The position numbers and the translations under genes were made by a program. The notes below the pieces were generated by a model, which saw only the letters and a list, made by a program, of their open reading frames with translations, did not search any database and was not told the origin of the DNA. Of a stretch of DNA of 64,000 nt, positions 33,178-42,130 are shown piece after piece. The stretch is from positions 620,001-684,000 of the forward strand of contig NZ_FOVH01000003.1 in assembly GCF_900115095.1 (NCBI RefSeq), in the 5' to 3' direction. Every line of letters begins with the position of its first letter. Within the stretch, counting starts at the first letter, position 1. Origin of the DNA: Actinomadura madurae (GTDB lineage: Bacteria; Actinomycetota; Actinomycetes; Streptosporangiales; Streptosporangiaceae).

Positions 33178-35701
33178 CGGTCGGGACGGCCTCCGGAGCG
33201 GCGGAACCGTCGGCGTCCTCCTGACGGCGCCGGCGCCGCCGTCCGAGATACGCCCCGCACAGCATGCCCAGAAGGCCCAGGAGCCCGAGCGCCGTCCCCG
33301 CGGGCAGGCCGGGCGGCGTGTAGCGGCAGGAGATCCGGGTCGCCGACCCGTCGATCGGGACGGCGATGAGCCCGCCATGGCTGCCGGGGCGTCGCGCGGG
33401 ACCGTCCCCGGAGGCGCACCTCCACCCGTCCACGCGCGGAACGGAGACCACGGCCACCCCGGGCCGGCCGGCCGGGATCCCCGCCTCGATCCCGTGCCCG
33501 CTCACCCGCACCCATCGGGCGCCGTACGCGCGCAGTCTCTGGACCGCCGCGTGCAGCAGGGCGGGGTCCACGCACCCGACGACGGGGACGGGAGAGGCCT
33601 CCGCACCGGCCGTGGTGGCGATCTTCAGGGTTCCACTGCGCGGAACGGTGCCGAAGGTGACCATTCCGGGGCTGGCGGATTCCCGGAGGGTCTCGCTGGA
33701 CCGGGGCGTCCAGCCGGCGACGCTGGAACCGGGGGCACAGGTCACCACGGCCTCATAGCGGGCGCGCCGGTCGTCGTCCGCGGGGATCTGCGGCGTGCCC
33801 CGGGACGACGCCAGCGGTGGCGCGCCGCCGGCGGGGGACCACCGGACCTCTGGGAACCGGTAGACCGCGGAGCCCAGCACGGCCTCCTGGACGCGGAACG
33901 GGTCGGTGCCCGGCGCGGGCGTTCGCGCGGCGGGCCGGAGCGTCACCAGCGGCGGCGTCGCCCACCGGACGGGTTCCCCGCCGGCCGTGGCCCGCGCGCC
34001 CACCGCGAAGATCGCGTCGAGTACCGGGCTGTCCGCGTCCAGCACGTGCCGTCCCTGAGTGCTCCGCAGGTCGTAGGGGAAACCCAGTGCGATCAAGGTC
34101 CGGGACGTGCCGAGCGGAAGCACGCTGCTGTAGTAGGCGGCGCCCTGCGCGCCGAGGAGCAGGGGGTCGTTGGCCGTGAAGCCGGGCCGTCCGGACACCG
34201 TCCGGTAGCGGGGGAACGCGTCGGCGGAACGGATCGCCTTCGCCCGCCGCTCATGCGCGGCGTTCCACGCCGGGCTGGTCCCGAACCGCAGCGACCGGCG
34301 CTGGTCGACGACCACGGCGGTCACCGTCTGCTCGACGGCGACGACGGCCGTCAGGGCCGCCGCGGCGGCGACGAGGACCGTCCGGGCGCCCCGGTCGCCG
34401 GGCCGGCGCTCCGCCCGGCGGGCCGCCCGCACCGTCGCGGCGGCGGCCACGGCACCGGCGACCAGCAGCGCGACCGCGTGCCGGGAGGTCAGCGGGCTCA
34501 CCAGGGCGACGAGGATCAGCACCGCCTGGAAGCCCGCGGCGAAAAGGAGCGGCCGGCGTCCGGGCCGTCCTTCCGTCACGCCGATCCAGCCCGCGATGAC
34601 CAGCGCCGCGCACAGCGTGAACGCTCCGCGGAACGGGCTGCCGTCGGGTGGGTCGAAGCCGTTCCACACGTACTGCCCGGGACGTTCGAACGACAGGGCG
34701 AGCAGCAGCGGCAGCGACGTCCAGACGACGCGGGTCCGCCGGGGCACGGTGCGGTCGAACGGGAAGGCGGCCACGGCCAGCAGCACGAGCGTGCCGACAT
34801 AGATGCCCGGGCTGTTGCCCACGTCCTCCGTCGCGGGCAACAGCCGGGCGAGAAGGACCAGGGGGGAGACGTCGAAGGCGAACCCGTCGGTCTTCGGGGC
34901 GTTCGAGACGGCCAGAAAGGTCGGGACGAACAGCGGCATCACGAGTGCGACGCCGCAGGCCGCCGCCGCCGTGTACCGGATCCCGAATTCCAGCCGGGCC
35001 CGCCACGACATCTCCATCGACAGGACCCGGGCCAGGACGATCGCCACCGCGCCGATGGTCGCCATGTAGGCCGAGTAGAAGTTGAGGTACCAGGCCGCGG
35101 CGAAGATGAGGACCCCCGGAACCCATCGGCGCCGTCGCACCGTCCATTCTCCGACGAGGCACAGCAGCGGAAGGAAGATCAACCCGTCGAGCCATTGCGG
35201 AACGTAGGCCGCGTCGTCCACGGCCCAGGCGCAGAGGCCGTACGCCGCGCCGAAGAGACCGAGGAGGAGGCGAGGACCGCGGGGGGCGATGGCGTTGAGG
35301 TAGACCGTCATCGCCACGGAGGCCAGCGCCATCCGGCCGGCCGTGACGATGAAGATCGCCAGATCGATGCGCTCCGCCGGGAACAATGCGGCGACCAGGG
35401 CGAGCGGGCTCGCCAGATAGAGGTAGAAGTCGGCGAGGAAAGGGACGCCCATTCCGCTGTTCCAATTGAAGAACAGGTCGCCCTCGGCCGTGCCCCGCAG
35501 CAGGCCCGCCAGATGGGCGTGCATCGGAACGAACTGATTTCCGAGGTCGTTGAGGCTGCGGGATTCGCTGCCGAACGGCACCGTCCCGCGCACGAATCCG
35601 GAAAGGCAGAATACGCTGAGGGTCAGGACGGCGGAGAGCGTCTTCGCGCCGGGGGCGACGTGCCGGAGCCTTCGGGGCATGGTGCGCTCGATCCACCCCA
35701 T
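33140..35701 (-). CDS. YfhO-family membrane protein
   Basis: 853 residues, polytopic, about 13 helices. The first extracytoplasmic loop contains the family-typical SLNDLGNQFVPMHAHLAGLL and FFNWNSGMGVPFLADFYLYL. A large soluble domain (~430-800) and a final helix follow. YfhO proteins are GT-C-like and are linked to glycosylation of lipoteichoic acid or lipids in Firmicutes; the actinobacterial role is unknown. The start may be GTG/ATG 35701 or ATG 35680. Divergent from the GT2 gene, with two palindromes between them. Confidence 0.88.
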   Translation of the reverse strand: MGWIERTMPRRLRHVAPGAKTLSAVLTLSVFCLSGFVRGTVPFGSESRSLNDLGNQFVPMHAHLAGLLRGTAEGDLFFNWNSGMGVPFLADFYLYLASPLALVAALFPAERIDLAIFIVTAGRMALASVAMTVYLNAIAPRGPRLLLGLFGAAYGLCAWAVDDAAYVPQWLDGLIFLPLLCLVGEWTVRRRRWVPGVLIFAAAWYLNFYSAYMATIGAVAIVLARVLSMEMSWRARLEFGIRYTAAAACGVALVMPLFVPTFLAVSNAPKTDGFAFDVSPLVLLARLLPATEDVGNSPGIYVGTLVLLAVAAFPFDRTVPRRTRVVWTSLPLLLALSFERPGQYVWNGFDPPDGSPFRGAFTLCAALVIAGWIGVTEGRPGRRPLLFAAGFQAVLILVALVSPLTSRHAVALLVAGAVAAAATVRAARRAERRPGDRGARTVLVAAAAALTAVVAVEQTVTAVVVDQRRSLRFGTSPAWNAAHERRAKAIRSADAFPRYRTVSGRPGFTANDPLLLGAQGAAYYSSVLPLGTSRTLIALGFPYDLRSTQGRHVLDADSPVLDAIFAVGARATAGGEPVRWATPPLVTLRPAARTPAPGTDPFRVQEAVLGSAVYRFPEVRWSPAGGAPPLASSRGTPQIPADDDRRARYEAVVTCAPGSSVAGWTPRSSETLRESASPGMVTFGTVPRSGTLKIATTAGAEASPVPVVGCVDPALLHAAVQRLRAYGARWVRVSGHGIEAGIPAGRPGVAVVSVPRVDGWRCASGDGPARRPGSHGGLIAVPIDGSATRISCRYTPPGLPAGTALGLLGLLGMLCGAYLGRRRRRRQEDADGSAAPEAVPTVSGRPTPDKPRS

Positions 35702-35803
35702 CAGGCCCGTTCCCCGCTCTTCGGTGCGCCGTTCCCAGCTCAGCGATTCATGTTACTGACAGCCCGTATCGAGAGAAAGGTGCTGCTCGGCCGCGGACTG
35801 GAA

Positions 35804-35821
35804 ACAGGTCCTGGGGCCCTG
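35804..35821. promoter_or_regulatory. Tad-locus palindrome, copy 10 (one mismatch)
   Basis: Core AGGTC-CTGG-GGCCC at 35806-35819, in the divergent region between YfhO and GT2 genes. Confidence 0.5.
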
Positions 35822-35850
35822 TTTCCGGCGGGGTGCGGGCGGCGGGGTTT

Positions 35851-35868
35851 CTGGGCCCTGGGGCCCAT
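35851..35868. promoter_or_regulatory. Tad-locus palindrome, copy 11
   Basis: CTGGGCC-CTGG-GGCCCAT, exact core match. It lies 47 bp from copy 10, the same spacing as copies 2 and 3 before flp. A further GGGCCC half-like site is at 35883. Confidence 0.6.
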
Positions 35869-35988
35869 TCATGAGGGTGTGTGGGCCCATTTCGGCGTTA
35901 GGCTCTCCCGGAGCGGTCTTCCCGGGTGCTACATGTATTCCTGAACACGCCTGAATATGCCCTCGGGCTTGCGGGGCGAGGAGGCCGC

Positions 35989-36921
35989 GTGTACAAGGAC
36001 CTGATCATCACGGCCGTCGTCCCGGCCCACAATGAAGAGGCCCTGATCGGCAAAACGATCAAGGGAATGCCCGAACTGATCGATCACATCGTCGTGGTGG
36101 ACGACGCGTCGACCGACGAGACCTCCCGGCAGGTGACCGAAACGGACGACCCCCGGGTGGTGCTGATCCGGCACGAGACGAACACCGGGGTGGGCGGCGC
36201 CATCGTCGACGGCCACCGCGCCGCCCTGGACCTCGGCTCCGAGGTCAACGTGGTCATGGCCGGCGACGCCCAGATGGATCCCGACTACCTGCCGGCCCTG
36301 CTCGACCCGATCGCCGACGACGGATACGGGTTCACCAAGGCCAACCGGTTCTTCGCGCGGGAGGCCCTGGCCGGGATGCCGCTCAGCCGGCTGCTCGGCA
36401 GCACGGTGCTGTCGTTCGCCACCAAGCTCGCCAGCGGCTACTGGAACCTCTTCGACCCGCAGAACGGGTACACCGCCGTCACGCGCGAGGCCTTGTCGCG
36501 GATCGACCTGCGCCGGCTCGCCAGTGGGTACGCGTTCGAGAACGATCTGCTCATCTGGCTGAACATCGCCGGAGTGCGGGCCAAGGACGTGCCGGTGCCG
36601 GCCGTCTACGGCGACGAGGTGTCCGGCATGCGTCTGCACAAGGTGATCCCGCAGATCGGCCGGCTTCTCCTCGTCGGGTTCTGGCGGCGCATGATGCGCA
36701 AGTACGTGGTGCCGTCCTTCTCTCCCGTCGCCCTCATGCTCTTCACCGGCCTGCTGCTCTGCGCGGTCGGGATCGTCATCGGGATCTGGGTGTCCCTGCA
36801 CAGCCTCGGCGAGGCCACCGCCAGCGCGGGCAGCGTCCTGCTGGCCGTCGGCCCGCTGCTGGTGGGGATCAACATGCTGGTCCACGCGCTCACCCTGGAC
36901 ATCCAGTCCACACCCGACTGA
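35989..36921 (+). CDS. Family 2 glycosyltransferase, polyprenyl-phosphate sugar synthase type
   Basis: About 310 residues from GTG 35989, preceded by GAGGAGG 5 nt upstream; an in-frame start at 35926 lacks such a site. GT2 fold: VPAHNEEALIGKTI, HIVVVDDASTDETS, NVVMAGDAQMDPDYLPAL with the DxD-like DAQMD, and FDPQNGYTAVTREAL. Two C-terminal helices. This matches dolichol-phosphate-mannose-synthase-like enzymes that make polyprenyl-phosphate sugars for GT-C enzymes. It lies among GT-C, GtrA and YfhO genes, so it probably supplies their donor. The sugar is not determinable. Confidence 0.9.
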   Translation: MYKDLIITAVVPAHNEEALIGKTIKGMPELIDHIVVVDDASTDETSRQVTETDDPRVVLIRHETNTGVGGAIVDGHRAALDLGSEVNVVMAGDAQMDPDYLPALLDPIADDGYGFTKANRFFAREALAGMPLSRLLGSTVLSFATKLASGYWNLFDPQNGYTAVTREALSRIDLRRLASGYAFENDLLIWLNIAGVRAKDVPVPAVYGDEVSGMRLHKVIPQIGRLLLVGFWRRMMRKYVVPSFSPVALMLFTGLLLCAVGIVIGIWVSLHSLGEATASAGSVLLAVGPLLVGINMLVHALTLDIQSTPD

Positions 36922-36943
36922 GCGGCCGCGGCCGGCCGGTTCG

Positions 36944-36957
36944 GGGCCCGGGAGCCC
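36944..36957. promoter_or_regulatory. Tad-locus palindrome, copy 12 (one mismatch)
   Basis: GGGCC-CGGG-AGCCC, 100 nt before the prepilin peptidase start. Confidence 0.4.
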
Positions 36958-37057
36958 ATGTGCGGGAGGCGGTGCGGCCGATCGAACGGCGCGGGGAGAG
37001 CCCCCGGTCGGTTAAGGTTCCGGGGGCCGTGCAGCCGCCGGATCGGTGCGAGGGGCG

Positions 37058-37678
37058 ATGATCGAGTTCCTGCTGGTGCCCGCCGGGCTCGTCGTGGGCC
37101 TGCTCGTGGCGCCGATGGCGACGCCGTACGCGGGCGAGGTCTCGCGCCGCGGCCGGGTCGTGGTCGGTCTCGTCACGGCGGCGCTCTTCGGCCTCCTCGG
37201 GTGGCGGGCCGGGCTGGAGCCCGTCCTGCCGGCGCTGCTCTATTTGGCGGCGGCCGGCACCCTCCTCGGCTTCATCGACGTCCAGGTCAAGCGGCTTCCC
37301 GATCGCTTCACGCTGTCCTCGTACGGCATCGCGGCGGCGCTCCTCGGCGCGGCGGCGCCGTTCACCGACGACGGCCTGCGCAGGGTGGAGCATGCCCTCA
37401 TCGGAGGGGCCGTGCTGTTCGCTCTGTATCTCGTGCAGGCACTCGTGGTTCCGTCCGGGATCGGACTGGGCGACGTGAAGCTGTCCGGCGTGCTCGGCCT
37501 CTACCTCGGATGGTTCGGCCAGGACGCGTGGATCATCGGCCTGCTCGCCACCTACCTGTTCGGCGGCCTGGTGGCCATCGGCATCATGATCGTCCGCCGG
37601 ACGCGCAAGGGCGAGTTCCCGTTCGGTCCCTACATGCTCGTCGGCGCGCTCGTCGGCGTCCTCTCCGCGATCGCCTGA
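37058..37678 (+). CDS. A24 prepilin peptidase (TadV/CpaA-like)
   Basis: 206 residues, ATG with GAGGGG just upstream. Polytopic. The two active-site aspartates of the family are visible: D in LLGFIDVQVKRLPD and D in GIGLGDVKLS (the GxGD motif). No N-terminal methylase domain, as in TadV. It cleaves class III leaders after Gly, so it can be expected to process the Flp pilin, both TadE domains and the four pilin-fusion proteins in this window. It lies apart from the Tad operon, downstream of the GT2 gene. Confidence 0.9.
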   Translation: MIEFLLVPAGLVVGLLVAPMATPYAGEVSRRGRVVVGLVTAALFGLLGWRAGLEPVLPALLYLAAAGTLLGFIDVQVKRLPDRFTLSSYGIAAALLGAAAPFTDDGLRRVEHALIGGAVLFALYLVQALVVPSGIGLGDVKLSGVLGLYLGWFGQDAWIIGLLATYLFGGLVAIGIMIVRRTRKGEFPFGPYMLVGALVGVLSAIA

Positions 37679-37696
37679 CTGAGGAACGATCGGCGG

Positions 37697-39355
37697 TCAG
37701 TCACACGGCTTCTTCCCGGCCTTGACGCCTCCGCCGATCCTGTTGATGGCGGGCGGGGCCAGCCGGACGCCGTTCTCGCCGATGACGAGCCGGACGCCGT
37801 CCCGCGGACCGGCGGGGTCGGCGGTGAGCATCGCGTTCGGGACGTCCCGTGCGAGCGCCGACGCCTGGGCCTCCGCGGGCGGCGCGTAGACGAGGCGGCT
37901 CTCCGGCGCGCCGGCGGCCTTCTCCACCTTCTTCGCCACCTTGTAGCCGCGCTGCCGGAGCTGCTTCACGACGCGCTCGACCCGCGAGTCCCGTGCGCCC
38001 GCGTCGACGACGGTGACGTTCACCTTGCCGGGCGCGGGCGGCGCCGGCTTCGCCGGGCCGGGCGAGGCCGGCGCGGCGGGCAACTCGTCGTCATGCCGGA
38101 TCGCCTCGAACAGCGGTTTCGCGAGGGCCTCGTTCCACTGGACGCGGTTGGGATCGGGCGCGTACCCCTCCACCGGGACGGTCACGAAGCGCACCTGGCC
38201 GGCGCTCATCCCCTTGAGCCCGTCCGCCAGCTTTCGCATCCCGGCGAGGTCCAGATCGTCGTCCGTCGTCATCGACTTCGTCGCGGCCTTGAGGAACTTG
38301 TACGTCTTCGCCGGGTCGGTGAGGACGGAGCCGCTGGTGGCCTTGTCGACGACCGCCGCCATGAACTTCTGCTGCCGCTCGATCCGCTCCAGGTCCGAGC
38401 CGTCGCCGAGCGAGTAGCGGGCGCGCACGTAGCCGAGCGCCTCGTCGCCCTTCACGGTCTGCTTGCCGGCCGGCAGATGGAGCTCGGCCCGCGGGTCGTT
38501 GACGGGCTTGTCGACGCAGATCTCGACACCCCCCAGGGCGTCGACCATCCGCTTGAAACCGGCGAAGTCCACCTGCACGAAATGGTCGATGTGGATGCCG
38601 GTGAGCGATTCCAACGTCTTCCAGGTGCACGTCGGCCCCGCGAACGCGAACGCCGCGTTGAGCATCCCGAACTGCGCGGGGACGGTGCCGCCCTTCTCCT
38701 TCTCGCACGCCGGGATCTTCACCATCGAGTCGCGCGGGAAGCTGATCCCGACCGCCTGGTCCCGGTTCGGCGAGAGGTGCAGCAGGATCGTGGTGTCCGA
38801 CCGCGCCCCGGCCATCCCGGGCACCGCGTACTCGGAGTTCTCGCCCTCCCGCGTGTCGGACCCGATCAGCAGGATGTTGAGCGACTTGTTCAGCTTCTCC
38901 GGGCGGTTCGCGCCGAGCCTGTCGTCGACACTCTCCTGGTCGATGCCGCCGACCAGGTCGTGATAGAGCCACGCCGCCCCGCCGCCCCCGACCAGCAGCA
39001 CGGCGACCGCACCGACGGCCACCCACCGCCAGACCCTCCGCCGCCGCTTCCGGCCGCCACCGCCGGCCGGCCCCTCACCGGGCTCCTCCCCGTCCGCCTC
39101 GTCTTCATCGGACGCTTCCACACCCTCACCATCGGGCCGCTCCGCCGAGCCGGCGGCCTCACCGTCGCCGCCGGCCGCGTGGGCGGGAGCGACGTCCTGG
39201 CTCACGTCCGCGGCGTCGCCGTCCTCTGCCGTCGAGCCGACGGCTTCGCCGTCGTCCTCGACCGCGTGCCCGGCCGGGTCGTCCGGGGCTGCGGGGGTGG
39301 TGTGGGCGGCGGTCTCCCCCGCGAGGTCGTCGCGGCGAGGGGCGTTGTCGCTCAT
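37697..39355 (-). CDS. LytR-CpsA-Psr (LCP) family protein with LytR_C domain
   Basis: 552 residues. A ~100-residue acidic disordered cytoplasmic N-terminus is followed by one helix (VAVGAVAVLLVGGGGAAWLY), the LCP domain (LNILLIGSDTREGEN; ARSDTTILLHLSP; GISFPRDSMVKIP; YVRARYS) and a C-terminal LytR_C domain (VNVTVVDAGARDSRVERVVKQL). LCP enzymes attach polyprenyl-linked glycopolymers to peptidoglycan. The arginines and aspartates of the phosphoryl site are present. Convergent with the prepilin peptidase; nearby glycosylation genes suggest a shared envelope role. Confidence 0.92.
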   Translation of the reverse strand: MSDNAPRRDDLAGETAAHTTPAAPDDPAGHAVEDDGEAVGSTAEDGDAADVSQDVAPAHAAGGDGEAAGSAERPDGEGVEASDEDEADGEEPGEGPAGGGGRKRRRRVWRWVAVGAVAVLLVGGGGAAWLYHDLVGGIDQESVDDRLGANRPEKLNKSLNILLIGSDTREGENSEYAVPGMAGARSDTTILLHLSPNRDQAVGISFPRDSMVKIPACEKEKGGTVPAQFGMLNAAFAFAGPTCTWKTLESLTGIHIDHFVQVDFAGFKRMVDALGGVEICVDKPVNDPRAELHLPAGKQTVKGDEALGYVRARYSLGDGSDLERIERQQKFMAAVVDKATSGSVLTDPAKTYKFLKAATKSMTTDDDLDLAGMRKLADGLKGMSAGQVRFVTVPVEGYAPDPNRVQWNEALAKPLFEAIRHDDELPAAPASPGPAKPAPPAPGKVNVTVVDAGARDSRVERVVKQLRQRGYKVAKKVEKAAGAPESRLVYAPPAEAQASALARDVPNAMLTADPAGPRDGVRLVIGENGVRLAPPAINRIGGGVKAGKKPCD

Positions 39356-39540
39356 CGGTCCCGTCTCGGGCGGGCCCTGTCGAGGGCGCGTGGTCTGCGT
39401 GGTTCGTCATTTTATGGAGGGTGCTGATCACGAAGGAACGAGCGCCTCCACTTGTTGGATGCCTAAGCCGCCCGTTCTGTTGACAAGATGGCGTAAATGG
39501 GGACCTCTCCGGCGGGGTGGTTTTCCGTACGATCGATGCC

Positions 39541-40389
39541 GTGAACGCGGGGTGGGTGATCGGCGGTCGGTTCACCATGCTCGACCGGATCGGCTCGGGG
39601 GGCACGAGTCGTGTGTGGCGGGCCTACGACCGCGTGGAAAGGCGGTACTGCGCCGCCAAGCTGGTCCGGCAGCCGGGGCCGACGTCGATGCTGCGGGTCG
39701 TCCGGGAACGGGCGCTCCGGCTGGCGCACCCGCATGTACTGACCCCCTACGCGTCATGCATGGCCTACGAGGACGTGCTGCTCGCCATGGATCTCGTGCG
39801 CGGGGGGTCGCTGGAGACGCTCCTCGGCGACTACGGCAGGCTGCCGCCCGCGTACGCGGCCGAAGTCCTGGATCAGCTGCTGGCCGCATTGAGCCACATC
39901 CACGGGGCCGGGGTCGTCCATCGGGATGTGAAGCCCGCCAACCTCCTGCTGGAGCCGAGTCCCGTCGGGGCACCGCATGTGCGCCTGGCCGATTTCGGGA
40001 TCGCGCTCGGCGAGGACGGGCTGCGCTTCACCACGACCGGGTTCACCGTGGGGACGCCCGGCTACCTGGCGCCCGAGGTGCTCGACTGGAACCTGCCGGG
40101 CCCTCGCCAGGACCTCTACGCCGCGGGCATGGTCGCCTGGCGCATGCTGACCGGCGCCGGTGATCCTGAGCCGCACCAGCGGGTCGGCCCGCCGCCTCCG
40201 GGCGTGCCACCCGTGCTGTGGGCGGCGGTGGCACGCCTGTGCGCCGCCGACCCGGCACATCGTCCGGCCAGTGCCGACGCCGCCCGCGGCGCCCTCGCCG
40301 AGTGTCGCCTCGACCTGCGGTTCCCCGTCCGAACCCTGGACGGCGAGCCCCTGCAGATCTTCGACCACCTGGGCCCGCCACCCGGCTGA
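39541..40389 (+). CDS. Soluble Ser/Thr protein kinase
   Basis: About 282 residues from GTG 39541; GTG 39517 is also in frame and no clear ribosome site decides. Kinase domain only: IGSGGTSRVWRAYD loop, AAKLV lysine, HRDVKPANLLL, ADFGIAL and GTPGYLAPEVL. There is no transmembrane segment or sensor domain, so it is cytoplasmic. It ends 17 nt before the convergent OmpA operon. Third Hanks kinase in this window. Confidence 0.9.
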   Translation: MNAGWVIGGRFTMLDRIGSGGTSRVWRAYDRVERRYCAAKLVRQPGPTSMLRVVRERALRLAHPHVLTPYASCMAYEDVLLAMDLVRGGSLETLLGDYGRLPPAYAAEVLDQLLAALSHIHGAGVVHRDVKPANLLLEPSPVGAPHVRLADFGIALGEDGLRFTTTGFTVGTPGYLAPEVLDWNLPGPRQDLYAAGMVAWRMLTGAGDPEPHQRVGPPPPGVPPVLWAAVARLCAADPAHRPASADAARGALAECRLDLRFPVRTLDGEPLQIFDHLGPPPG

Positions 40390-40406
40390 GGCCGGTCCGG
40401 CACGGG

Positions 40407-41561
40407 TCAGCGGGCGGCGGAGATGACCACGCGGCGGTTCTTGGCGCGGCCGGCGGGGTCGTCGGAGCCGTCCGGCCTGGTGTTGGGGTGGGCCGGCTTG
40501 GTCTCGCCGTAGCCGGTGGCCTTGAGGCGGGACCGGTCGATGCCGCCCTTGGCGGCCAGCCACTCGACGATGGCCTGCGCGCGGCGTTCGGAGAGGCTCT
40601 GGTTGGACGCGGTGTCGCCCTTGGCGTCGGTGTGGCCGTCCACCTGGATGGGCGCGCCGGCCGGGACCTCCTTGCCGATCGACTCGGCGATCTCGGTCAG
40701 CTCGGCCGCCGCGGCGGGCTTGATGTCGGCCTTGCCGAAGTCGAAGAGGACGTCCGCCTTGATGTCGTAGGCGATGCTGTCGTCGCCCTTGATGACCTGC
40801 CCCGGCCCGGCCGTGTACGCCTTGAGAGTCGCGCCGGGGACGCTGACCCCGGGGACGCTCACGCCGGGCACCGACACGCCGGGGACGCTGACCGGCGGGA
40901 TGCATTCGCCCTTGTCGTTGCAGGCGCGCGGTCGGTAGACCGCACTCCGGTAGAGGGCGCTGCGGTAGAGGGCGCTGCGGTAGAGCGCGGCCCGGTACAC
41001 GGAGCTGACGTACTGCCCTTCCTCGGACGGCTTGCTCTGGCAAACCTCCAGGCGGGTGACGGGCAGGCGCGTCACGGCCAGGCGCGAGATCTCCGAGCGC
41101 GTCACCGGCGAGACGTCGATGCCCGGGGCCTTGACGCCGGGAATCGTCACGCCGGGAAGGGTGACGGGCGGGATCGTGACGCCCGGGATGGTGATCCCGC
41201 CGAGGCAGCCGCCCGGGGCGGGCTTGTGCTCGACGCACTGCGCCGGGATGCGCTGGGCGGGGATGTCCACGCCCGGGATCGTCGCGGCCGGGATCTTCTG
41301 GCCGCCGATCGTCGCCTCGGGAATCCTCACCGGGTCGCTGTGCACGGCCGGGATCTCGACCGCCTTGATCAGCTGCCCGCCGTTCGGGCAGCTCGTCGGC
41401 TCCGGCCCGGTGGGGGAGGGGGGCGCGGTGGGCGGGGCGGGGCCGCCGCTCGCCCCGTCCTGGCCGCCCGCGTTCCTCTTCGGCCGCTCGTCGCCGCCGC
41501 ACGCGGCCAGGGACAGCCCTGCCGCCAGGCAGACGGCGAGTGCTCGTGATGCTCGCTGCAT
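40407..41561 (-). CDS. OmpA-type lipoprotein with pentapeptide-periodic repeats
   Basis: 384 residues. Lipobox LAAC (C21). After a Pro-rich linker come three blocks with a period of five residues: IPGVT-type units (~115-155), YRSAL units repeated about four times (~205-230), and VPGVS repeated three to four times (~245-262), the last resembling elastin VPGxG. An OmpA domain closes the protein (DGHTDAKGDTASNQSLSERRAQAI; AKNRRVVI). It probably ties the membrane to peptidoglycan through an extended spacer. Last gene of a three-gene operon, 2 nt after the preceding OmpA gene. Confidence 0.85.
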   Translation of the reverse strand: MQRASRALAVCLAAGLSLAACGGDERPKRNAGGQDGASGGPAPPTAPPSPTGPEPTSCPNGGQLIKAVEIPAVHSDPVRIPEATIGGQKIPAATIPGVDIPAQRIPAQCVEHKPAPGGCLGGITIPGVTIPPVTLPGVTIPGVKAPGIDVSPVTRSEISRLAVTRLPVTRLEVCQSKPSEEGQYVSSVYRAALYRSALYRSALYRSAVYRPRACNDKGECIPPVSVPGVSVPGVSVPGVSVPGATLKAYTAGPGQVIKGDDSIAYDIKADVLFDFGKADIKPAAAAELTEIAESIGKEVPAGAPIQVDGHTDAKGDTASNQSLSERRAQAIVEWLAAKGGIDRSRLKATGYGETKPAHPNTRPDGSDDPAGRAKNRRVVISAAR

Positions 41562-41563
41562 GG

Positions 41564-42130
41564 TCAGCCTTTCTCGTAGGTGACTTCGACGCGCCGGTTC
41601 TTGGCGCGTCCCGCGGGGTCGTCCTTGCCACCCTGCTCGTTGGGGGCGACGGGCCTGGTCTCGCCGTAGCCCTTGGCCTCGATCCGGAGCCCGGCCCCCG
41701 CTCCGGCCTTCTGCAGCTCGGCCGTGACCGCCTCGGCGCGCTGCTCGGAGAGCCGGAGGTTGTAGCCGGGGTCGCCGATGGAGTCGGAGTGCCCGGACAC
41801 CCGGACGGTGCCCGTGGCGTCGCGCAGCCGGGGGGCCAGGGAGGCGATGCGGCGCCGGGCGGCCTCGGTGAGGGTCGCCTTGTTGAAGTCGAAGAGGACG
41901 TCCGCGGAGATGCGCACGGTGACCCGCCTGCCGTCGGACTCCTCTTCCTCCAGCGGGACGACCGCCTTCGACAGGTCGATGCCGTGCACCGCGCCGTCGG
42001 CGCCGATGGACAGGACGCTCTTGGGCAGGCTCTCGTCGGGAACGCTCGGGTCGGCGCCCGCCACGGCGGGGACGGCCAGGACGAGCGCCAGGACGCCCGC
42101 GATGACGATCGGACGGCGCATCCGGCTCAC
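41564..42130 (-). CDS. Secreted OmpA-domain protein
   Basis: 188 residues from a GTG overlapping the previous stop (GTGA); ATG 42121 is an alternative. Sec signal (IVIAGVLALVLAVPAVAGA) without a lipobox. The mature part is short, then an OmpA domain with SGHSDSIGDPGYNLRLSEQRAEAV and AKNRRVEV, which has the peptidoglycan-binding Asp and Arg. It is translationally coupled to the lipoprotein upstream and followed by a second OmpA protein. Confidence 0.87.
   Translation of the reverse strand: MSRMRRPIVIAGVLALVLAVPAVAGADPSVPDESLPKSVLSIGADGAVHGIDLSKAVVPLEEEESDGRRVTVRISADVLFDFNKATLTEAARRRIASLAPRLRDATGTVRVSGHSDSIGDPGYNLRLSEQRAEAVTAELQKAGAGAGLRIEAKGYGETRPVAPNEQGGKDDPAGRAKNRRVEVTYEKG

Noticed and set aside
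39366..39380. GGGCGGGCCC before the LCP gene as another palindrome copy
   Set aside because: The arms do not fit the four-base spacing of GGGYC-N4-GRCCC.
40828..40990. Regular DNA repeats that could suggest a CRISPR or VNTR array
   Set aside because: They keep a 15-bp period in frame and encode VPGVS and YRSAL units of a lipoprotein; no spacers.
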